In this document: in pieces, positions 1-8,300 of the stretch
How the letters are laid out: each line of letters begins with the position of its first letter
Numbering within the stretch: position 1 is the stretch's first letter
Assembly: GCA_000697455.1 (NCBI GenBank)
Contig: JNET01032630.1
Span: forward strand, 1-10,689
Origin: Basidiobolus heterosporus B8920
Lineage: Eukaryota > Basidiobolomycota > Basidiobolomycetes > Basidiobolales > Basidiobolaceae
Direction: 5' to 3'
DNA length: 10,689 nt
Position numbers and translations under genes: made by a program
The notes under the pieces: generated by a model
The model's database searches: none
What the model was told of the DNA's origin: nothing
What the model saw: the letters and a program-made list of their open reading frames with translations, nothing else

Positions 1-50
1 ATAATAAATTTGGATCTCTTTGAAATCCTTTAAAACATCATGTATTTAAC

Positions 51-131
51 CTTTTTCTGTTCGTTGAGTAATCTTTCTCTTCGAATATTCTGATCTTCAA
101 CTATCGAGTTTTGAATCAACTCGTTCATCAT
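51..131 (-). CDS. possible exon of a leftward gene running off the window
   Basis: Reading leftward from ATG-ATG at 131, a 27-codon open stretch encodes a charged, helix-prone segment rich in Glu, Gln, Arg and Asn (it includes ELIQNSIVEDQ and RRERLLNEQKK). It ends at a possible GT donor (GTTAAA, intron starting at 50). If it is real, most of the gene lies outside the window to the left. No family is recognisable. Without splicing the frame stops soon after, so this may be chance. Confidence is low. Confidence 0.2.
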
Positions 132-1256
132 GGAAAATAGTAAACGTTATTTATCTTCCGTGGAGTGACAACCCACTTAAAATACTTCATGTAATGAGTA
201 GATGAATAATACTACTAAATGATTCAAAAAAATCATTTAAATCATAGCAAAATATCGAGTAGTTTAACTCTCCAGCTAACTCAACTGTTACCAGTTTAAA
301 CCACTTGATCAAATGATATGCTAGTGGCACGTTTGGATTACTTGAGAGTAAAAGATGAATGAATGAAGCAATATCTGTTTATATGGAGCAGCTAGTAAGG
401 TTAATGTAAACGCTGTAAACCGGCATACGTAGCCTGACAGGATTAGACATGTAGTTTAATTCAATAGAGTATAGACCATAAAGCAGGGTAACAACATAAA
501 AGCAAGCGCCTGATCAAGAATATTCCACAACTAAGAAAGTCACATCCATTGTGTCGAGAATCTTTAGAATTTCTATAACTCAAAGGTAAACAATGTCTGA
601 ATACTCCAATCTAGATTATCAGTTCTATTTATAGAGTAGAGAAAATCTCAAATTTACAAGTGAAGGTTTCTTGGGTTAAAAATAAGTGCCAGAGAGTATT
701 TTTGATTTCTACCTGAGAAAATCAAACTTAGTAGTGATCCTGAAAAGTCACATGACTGTACCACATACCGGATGGTATATTTGCCTTTAACTTTGATTGG
801 AGTTGGACGGGTAAACGGGCGGAGTTTAGCATTCCCAGTGATTGGCTGCAGACATGCGGATAGATTGGATCAAGATCTGATTTCATTAACGTCGAGTGTT
901 ACCGACAATATGGTAACATATCAATCCATATAGAGAAAATCAAGAGTTGGTTGGGCTAAGTATTCACATATATTATGTGAAATGTTCCATATTTAATATT
1001 TGGGACATTGGCAGAAAGTGAGTTACAAGTATGATAGAGGTGGTTGAATGTACGTGGGAAATGCGTACAAGAAAAAATATAGGAAAAGTAAAATATGAAT
1101 ATTGACATTCTAAGACGGAGAAGGGGGAAGGAGTAATGAATATAGAGTTTGTCACTCAATCAATATATGGTAGTCATGAGGATGGTGATTTGAGCGTACA
1201 CATAAAATACGAATATTTAAAATTACTGAAATTACTAAAATGAAATACATCCTACT
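132..1256. other. gene-free AT-rich stretch
   Basis: Reading both strands, I found only short open frames without domain-like content or good splice signals. The stretch lies downstream of the leftward Ser-rich gene that ends at 1257, so its right part should hold that gene's 3' UTR. No AATAAA is visible just past the stop. The only notable element is the CCAAT-box cluster at 796-868. No tRNA, snRNA or repeat was recognised. Confidence 0.5.
796..868 (-). promoter_or_regulatory. cluster of three inverted CCAAT boxes
   Basis: ATTGG, the reverse complement of CCAAT, occurs at 796-800, 841-845 and 864-868. The middle copy reads AGCCAATCA on the minus strand, a good match to fungal HAP/CBC (NF-Y) sites. 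The surrounding 60-90 bases are visibly richer in G and C than their flanks. All three copies share one orientation, which fits a promoter for a leftward transcript such as the one suggested by the candidate exon at 51-131. The distance to that ATG is long (about 670-740 bases). The role is inferred; pentamers of this kind also occur by chance. Confidence 0.3.
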
Positions 1257-3070
1257 CTATCGCATGTTCATATTCTGTGAATTAGTAGCTGTCCAGCCAA
1301 GTTCTGGCGAGAAAGTGTTTGTCATTTGCGAGATGGGAACTCGCGAAACAGAAGTAGAACGAGGTCGGGATTCATTGAATTGTCTTCCAATACTCCGTGA
1401 GATTGAAGCAGAGCGTGGCGAAGGCTCAGTAAATTGTCTGCTAGTACCTCGTGAAACGGTATGAGAACTAGATTGAGGCTCAACAAATTGTCTTCCAGTG
1501 CTTCGTGATACTGAATATGAGCGAGGTTGTGCCTCAGGAATTCTTCTATGCCCATTCCATTGCGAATATGGATCAATGCTCGGTTGGTTTCCGTGGTTCG
1601 CATATGAAAACATGGTGGCTGGAAGTGATGTCGTGGATGAAGCAAACCTCATCCCTGAAGTTCTAGACAATGATGAATATACAGAATTTCCATGACCATG
1701 TCGCCAGTTATCGAGATAATCAGCGGAAGGTTCTTCATAACCACTACAATATGGATCATTTAGATAAGCACTACTGAGCACCGGGGTACTGCTCCGATTA
1801 TCACGGTTTCGGTACGCTGTTTGAGGTATTGTGTCAACGAATTGCTCGATTGGAGCTGCTACATAGCGACCTGAAATCGGATTCACATTCTCGTTATGTA
1901 TGGCATGATAAGTGTCCCGATAGTTGGAAGTTTGATGCCCCAATGCAATTGGTTTCCTCTCTCCAGGCGTATGTACAGGCATCTTCATGTTTGGATGAGG
2001 AGAGGCTTCTCTTCTAGAATAGTTGGTAGGTTTATCATAGTTGAAGTATTGTGGAGTGCTATAATAATAATTATCATGCATCCTTTCGCTAAATTCACCA
2101 AGGCTATCGCACGAATAAGTTCGTCTATAACTGTGTATTGAGCTACTATCATCATCAGTGTATGGATCAGCCTCGTTGGGAATATACTCTGCAAACGCTG
2201 AGAAGGATACAGATCGCGTACGTTCCGTTTTCTTGTTAAGTGAGAGTTGCTGATAGCCTAGATATTGGAATTGGTTATTTAGACATGTTGCTAAAGTTGA
2301 TATAAGAAAAATAACCCTTTACCTTTGTCGATGGGTTGCTTTGATTTATTTTTCCTAGCCAAGGCTGCCAGAGGAATATTATCCTCATCGTCAGAGCTTT
2401 TACAGTTATCGGCATTAGGTTGAGCGGGGACTTGTAAGGTTTCCATAACTTGAGCTTTGGGCGAAAGATCTGAAAATTAAGTTAGTGATAAAGAAGGTCA
2501 ATTAAGAAGAAAACCAAAATACCAGGAACGGAAAGGCTATCCTGCTGACCCGGCAACACCACACGAGGACTATTAGTGCTTTTGTGTTCTTGTGCAAGCT
2601 CTTCAGGTTCGCTTTTTTCGGATATACTCTCCAACGAGCTATTGGGACTTCCGAAAGCTTTGGGATGGCTTTCCTTATCTAAAACAGGTAGAGTTGAAAC
2701 TTTAATACCAGAAAATTAAGTCATAAACTATGAAAAAAGAAGTACTTATTAACGTCTCTTGTTCGAGCACTTTTTTGTATGATGAATTTTTCAAGCTACT
2801 TTTAAGAGGCTTTGGAGGTAGATCGTTTTGATTTGCTCGAATTCCGGATGTGTAGGATTTCAAGTCGGCAGGGTTGCGGTTCATATCCTTCCCTGATTGT
2901 GAAATGTGTGAATTGTGAGGGGGAGAGCTTCGGGAGTTATTGACCTGTCTATAACTATCTCTATTTGCCCTTGGTTTCTCGTTCGAAGACAGCTGAAGTC
3001 CCGACATATGCATCTGTATGCTCTGCATATTTTGTACTAAAGTGTAGTCGGGCACACCACGGCCGGACAT
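1257..3070 (-). CDS. Ser/Arg/Tyr-rich low-complexity protein with C-terminal 18-residue repeats, function unknown
   Basis: Four exons join in phase: 3070-2746, 2678-2523, 2469-2323 and 2257-1257, separated by GT-AG introns of 67, 53 and 65 nt. They give about 542 residues. The product looks largely disordered: Ser, Arg, Asn, Pro and Tyr rich, with no signal peptide or membrane segment. Landmarks are an N-terminal Gln/Met-rich stretch (about 12-28), an acidic-then-hydrophobic motif DDEDNIPLAALA (187-198), an acidic TDDDSSS patch, a Tyr-rich run near 270-285, and 18-residue tandem repeats at 454-517 containing SRSxGRQF. The repeats' R-S-x-S pattern suggests basophilic-kinase or 14-3-3-type sites; that is inference. 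I recognise no family and assign no function. The ATG at 3070 starts the first long exon, but an acceptor-like pyrimidine tract ending in AG at 3078-3077 lies six bases upstream. There may therefore be a 5' UTR intron or an unseen upstream exon. The ATG at 2081 is internal. Frame continuity across three introns makes a real gene likely. Confidence 0.75.
1335..1526 (-). repeat. 54-bp in-frame tandem repeat (three full units plus a partial one)
   Basis: In the last exon of the Ser-rich gene, three 54-bp units (1526-1473, 1472-1419, 1418-1365) and a partial fourth (1364-1335) encode 18-residue repeats. The conserved core is (S/T)xSRxxxRQF followed by an E-P or E-S pair; the partial unit keeps only PRSTSVSR. 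Units differ at both DNA and protein level, so the array is not a very recent expansion, but RQF, SR and most Ser positions persist, suggesting selection on the protein. The unit length is a multiple of three, so copy changes would keep the frame. Confidence 0.8.
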
Positions 3071-3371
3071 AACAAGCTATTGTAAAGAGAAGGAAATGAG
3101 GAATAACCGAATGAAATTTGAGTTAAAAGTGATGAAACCGCAATAGGGTCCGAGTTAAGACTATCAAAGTAAAAATAGAAAGAGTTAGAAAATTCAAAGA
3201 AAACAAGAGCGCTTTATTGGGAAAATTTGTGCAGCAAGTGGCGGTTTTATTTTTCAATATCATGGGTGATAAATGTGATCCAAGAGTGCTTCACCTCACC
3301 CCAGTGTAGTTTCGTAATGCCGATCCGAGTGAGATAATTTTATGGCGTGGTCGGTTGTTCCAAACTCCATA

Positions 3372-3412
3372 CAAGGAAACCTTGAATTATTCGTAGTGCG
3401 TGGTATCGATAC
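3372..3412. repeat. short hairpin followed by a perfect 10-bp palindrome
   Basis: CAAGG-AAA-CCTTG (3372-3384) can fold into a five-pair hairpin with a three-base loop. GTATCGATAC (3403-3412) is a perfect ten-base palindrome 18 bases further on. They lie about 300 bases upstream of the leftward gene's ATG, in a locally GC-richer patch, so they could be regulatory sites. Neither is long enough to exclude chance, and no known fungal factor is claimed. Confidence 0.25.
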
Positions 3413-3659
3413 TATCACTCTCTTACGGCAGAGCGGCCTTAACAAGCTAATCTAACCATACGCTACAGATTTCACATTATTCTATCTAACAATGGCAACC
3501 TATTCATTGATTGGTTCAATGTTAGTATAATTGATAATCTGATATGAATCTGGATTATCTGGTTGCGCCGACATTTCCTATCCTTGCAACAAGTGCATAA
3601 ACAACAAACAAAAGTAGCATGCTCTGGACAACGCATTGGAAATATGGTGTTTATCGTAG

Positions 3660-3929
3660 CTTCTTGAGCAGTATGTGAGTGAACTTCTTAACCCAATCTC
3701 AGCTCGAGCCCCTGCTTCACCAACGATTATTTTTGATGCCAATCCAAGTGTTGCGATCAATGATTTAATACCGTACAGCGAAACATCAAGTGAATCTCGG
3801 TTTTCCGTTTCCCCGCTTGTCACTATTGTTCAACGGAGAGTTCACAAGCCAGACCAATCCATTAGTGCGAGTCATAACGGTTTAATTGTTTGTTGGACAA
3901 AACAAATGCCATGCAATCAATTCATTTAA
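3660..3929 (+). other. unassigned open frame in the intergenic region
   Basis: An acceptor-like ...CGTAG at 3655-3659 precedes an 89-codon open frame with mixed hydrophobic and polar composition. It begins LLEQYVSELLNPISAR, continues with PTIIFDANPSVAINDLIP and ends at TAA 3927-3929. The opposite strand is also open over 3578-3823, so one of the two could be a shadow. I recognise no domain, found no convincing partner exon upstream or downstream, and there is no good start codon. It may be a relic exon, an unrecognised small gene or chance. Confidence 0.2.
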
Positions 3930-5359
3930 TTCATCACTCGTTCTAAAGAAAATATGGCGCTCGACCCAGACAATACAGAACACTAGAAAGCATCACTACC
4001 GCTTTCTCTAAACTTAAACTATTATTTGTTTCTCAAGGGACGCCGATTTGATACAATAACCTCAGACTATTTCCAAATCCTTACCCCTTTTTACTAAAAT
4101 AAGCATGCCTAGTATAGGAAGACGGTTATTATTTGACGAATTCATATATATATAGTTTAATCGTGAATTTAAAGTTGAGGCTTTCCAAAGGTGTGATCGT
4201 TAGATGGATTTGAAGGCAATTGTTTCGAACGCTTTTGAGCACTTTTGATTCATTATATTGACTTTGATGATTTTCCTTGAATTAAAGTTCGGTACTATCA
4301 CAATATCATGTATGACGCCGTAGTCCATATCTAGGTCTTAGCATGTGCAATTAACGGGTACCTATACATAAATGGCTTTTACCGTTCTAAACCGAATCTA
4401 CATTCTCCTTCCATGCCACAATTTGGGGGTGCCACCTTGATGTACGATACAATTCCAGGCAACCAATGAGTACCTGATTCCCTAGTGTTTGTTGAAGATG
4501 AATCGAAGAATATGAAACAGTCACTATCGAACTTTCTTTCGGAGCCACCACAAGCCTTTATTTATGCCTTATCAGAAGCTGCTTCATTTGGCATATGCCT
4601 CTTATGTCCATGAACTGCAGTTCTATATTTAGAACAGCTGATAATTTATTTATTACCAATTGCCATAATATTGGAACCCTCCTAAATCAGATTAGAAAGG
4701 TCACCACCAGATCATTGTGGGTGTATTAGCCGATTACTTCCAGGACCGCTACCATGTTCTAGAGCCTTGCTAAGAACGACGGTCCTAGTGTTAATATAAA
4801 TATTGTTTCCTCATTAGCTTTTACACAACTGGATAGTTGGTAAACATTATTTGCAAAATATATCTTTGCTAATAGGCAACACTTATTCATCTTTTTTCAC
4901 TATTTTGTTTAAAATTACGCCAATATATCTCGCGAGCTCATCCGATTTTTTGAGTAAATACAGTTGTTGATTCAAGCGAGTGCATTGATATTGTGGGCAT
5001 TTGATCTATTGAAATGCTTCAAGTTTGAAAATCATCATTATATTTGGCAAGTCTGTGGTTAGATGTATGCTATATTCACGCTTTCAATGTTAATGATATC
5101 AATATTCAAATTCAGTTACGTTTGCAGTTTGATATTTGATCAGGAATAATTCAAATAAATTACCGTGAATGAAATTTGATTGTTTAACTGGCAAAGCGAT
5201 TAAATCAATTACTCCTGCGAGCTTGCGACTTGGGTATTCCAAGAGGTTACGAGCTTTAGATAGTACCCATTGCATTACCTACTGGGTGAATGTTCTTGAT
5301 TCGTCAATTATTTTGACCTTTTCCGAGCCTAATAAAATACATAAGTCACCGTTCGAGTC

Positions 5360-8300
5360 ATGCAATTCCAACCGTTTGTACTTAAGACCATTCTTTCCGC
5401 ATTACTCCCAGAGGACCACTCGTCAAACACATCTTCCCTAACTCCACATCAACCAAGTCCGCCTCGACTTCCGCCCAGAAATTCTTCGCTATCACCAGTA
5501 AATCTTACAAGATCTTTATCTACTAGCTCCGCCTCATCTTCGTTATTTTCCGGAAGAGCAGTTGCTGAAACAGTGGAAACTTGGGGTATTGTACTTTCGT
5601 CAATTACTGAACTCAGAAATGTTGAGTATTGACACAACATTCCATACTCGGTAGACAAAAATATATACGTCGGGACAAATGACGGCTATATTCATCATTA
5701 CTTGGCGAGCGATCTATCCTTATCAGACAAAGTACATAGTTTCAAAAACCCTAATGTATAGAGACTTATTCACTAAGCTCTATACTTTCTTTATTCATCA
5801 TAGGATTTAGAACCTCCAAAACTGATACAGAAGCGTAATATTGGCGTCGGTAAAAAAGCTGTAGAAAGAATCGTTGCTCTGCCGAGCATTTCAAAACTTG
5901 TAGTACTATGTGGTAAGTTTTCTAGCGAGCTTTTCTTTAAAGTGTATAGTTTATGCTAATGTTTACTATAGATTCCACTATTTTATTCTTCACACTTCCT
6001 GACATAAGCCCTATCCCTCACGAGATTATGGCACCGATTAGGGGAATAACTTGCCTGTGTTTCGACGAAGGAAGTAAATTTATTCAGAATAATCGAGTGT
6101 CTATGTGTGCTGTCAAGCGAAGGGTTGCGCAGTTTTATCAGTTGGGCGATGGCGCTATTTTGGAGCGGGCAAGTGGGCACGGATAGTATAGTCAGCAGTT
6201 AGTAAATTCTAATCATCATTCCATACATACAGGAAATATCCCTCCCGGATGGCGCCGTCACCATTTGCCGTTACGAAAATCATTTATGTCTAGCGGATAT
6301 ACATTCGTACAGAATAGTAGATATTCGTACTTCACGCGCTATAGACCTTATTCCCACTTCGAAAGGAAATTCTGAATGGGGTATTAAAAACAGTAACACA
6401 GCCGTGAGACCAATCGTAACTGTTGTTGATAAAGGTGAATTTCTTCTTACCACTGCTGCTACTGGAGCTCATATCCTTTCTGAGAATTTTTTAGCTATTA
6501 TATTATTTGCATTGCACTTTTTCCTTAACATATATACAGGCGGCTTTAGGCATGTTCGTCACATCATCCGGAGACCCCACAAGGGGAACTCTCCAATGGC
6601 CTAGTTATCCACGAGCCGTCGGTAAATACTTTGCGGATACGTTGATAGTGTAGTGTGTGTACTCAATTATTCTATCTGATGCTAACACTAGGGGTTCATT
6701 ATCCGTATGTAATCGCACTTCTTCGAAACAACACCATTCAAATCCACAACCTTCTTGATCAAAAACTGATGCAATCGTTCGGCTTTACTCGAACTATGGA
6801 GATTCGGAATATAGTTGAAACGAATGGAATTGAGTTTTTGGTGCCCTCTATTCTCAAAACATCAGAAAACATCTCAAGATTGGCCACAACGTTCCTCCTT
6901 ACCAAAGATTCTTTGATGAGTCTAGCCCCCCTCCCACTAATCAATCAAGTATGTTGTCTTTAGCTATATACATCATTATCGTGGTCCTTTAATATCTAAC
7001 TTGAACTCGTGCAGGTAGATAACTTACTTGATACCAATAGAGTTGAAGAGGCTTTAGATGTTGCAGAGGATGCACGAAGCACCATAATATCTTCTAGACG
7101 TGATGAACGAATGGTATTATTTAATTTCGATATTTCAACTGCCGAGAACCAAACTTACGCCTTTTATCAATAGCGTTACGAGCTTGAATATATTTTCAGA
7201 AAAGCCGGGTTTATCTATCTTGGGGAAACGTTGTTTGATGATGCACTTGGCCTGTTTTTAAAAGGAAATCTTGATCCAAGAGTGTTAATCAGACTATTTC
7301 CTGACATTGCTGGACCAAGCTCTGAATCAGAGACACCGCTTCTTGAAGAGAAATTAAGCGATTACGTTGCGAGTTTAGGAAATATAAACGACATCGGTAG
7401 GCTTCCTAGCTACTCTTAGCGAGTTCTAATGAAATGTAGTGTTAAACTTTGCAATCAGTGTCCAACAGCCTTCAAAAGAACTACAGTACCAACTTGGACA
7501 CACCTGAGGATGAGGAAACAATCCAATCCATCAAACAAATGCACGCTATCCTTATTTCCAACGCTAAAGAGATATTGGTCAGATATTTAGTTAAAACGAG
7601 ACCCAAATCTATTAGAGAAAAGAAGCCTGATTTAAAAAAGGTAATGGATAAATCACACTAAACAGAGCCCATTATGCTCATGAGTTTTAACCGCTTCACC
7701 AAAGGCCATCGATACTGCTCTTCTCAACTTATATTCACAGAGTAATTCCGAAGACTTATACAAAATACTGAAAACAAAAAACGACTGTATATTAGGCGAA
7801 TGCGAAGAAATCCTTTTAAGCCGAAAGGTACAGCTCTTTAAAGCAAAGTAATGTCTTTTTAATCGAATGATGCTAACTTCTTTCACTGTAGCAATTCTAT
7901 CCACTGTCCCTTTTATACTGCGAAAATAAGGAATACCAAAAAGCGTTAGAACTGTTAATCAAGTAACGCAACCTCACCTATAGATCAAGGATGTTCATGA
8001 TTTACGCTCATATATCGGCTACTCAATTTGCTAGAATCTATCAAGACCCTAACCCAGATTCCCACTTTGGAGGAGTAACTGAGATAGCTGAGCTTCTATC
8101 TAAGCTCGATGACCCAGAGTTGGTATTAGAATATATACCATGGGTGATAGATAAAGATCCTTCTTTAGGAGCAGAGGTTTGCCATCTCACTGATTTATCT
8201 GTAATACTATCGATTAATATTTCTTTTTCTTAATAGGTCTTTGTGCAGATGAGGCCAGAGGTGGCTTCAAAGTACGATACAGAGCAGGTTTTGAATCTAC

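Larger units (their letters stand above)
3071..5359. other. 2.3-kb divergent intergenic region
   Basis: This lies between the start of the leftward Ser-rich gene and the start of the rightward Vps3-like gene, so it should contain both promoters. I see scattered CCAAT/ATTGG motifs (for example near 3511 and 4464), a short TA-repeat near 4145-4153, a small hairpin and palindrome at 3372-3412, and an open frame at 3660-3929 with no recognisable homology. No tRNA A/B boxes, snRNA motifs, transposase or terminal repeats were recognised. The 4000-5350 part is AT-rich and stop-rich on both strands. Confidence 0.5.

Noticed and set aside
956-1159. Minus-strand frames rich in Phe, Ser, Ile and Tyr that look like membrane segments
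   Set aside because: The composition follows from AT- and purine-rich sequence. There is no domain-like content and no linked exon, and it lies just past the 3' end of the Ser-rich gene.
1240-1695. Plus-strand frames (Glu/Arg/Cys-rich repeats) over the end of the Ser-rich gene
   Set aside because: They are shadows of the minus-strand 54-bp repeat, which has better frame continuity and splice support.
3309-3402. Minus-strand stretch containing VSLYGVWNN and KIISLGSALRNY, considered as an exon or element relic
   Set aside because: It is short, flanked by stops on both sides, has no matching partner exon, and belongs to no family I could name. The shared VSLYG with the 3578-3823 minus frame is probably chance.
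4742-4787. Inverted repeat AGGACCG...CGGTCCT in the intergenic region, considered as a transposon end or structured RNA
   Set aside because: Seven-base arms around a loop of about 30 bases are expected by chance at this length, and no flanking duplication or coding content was seen.
5169-5441. A 90-codon ATG frame upstream of and overlapping the Vps3 start, as a gene or N-terminal extension
   Set aside because: It is out of frame with the Vps3 gene, has no family-like content, and MQFQPF at 5360 fits the family N terminus. It could act as an upstream ORF only if transcription starts before 5169, which cannot be judged here.
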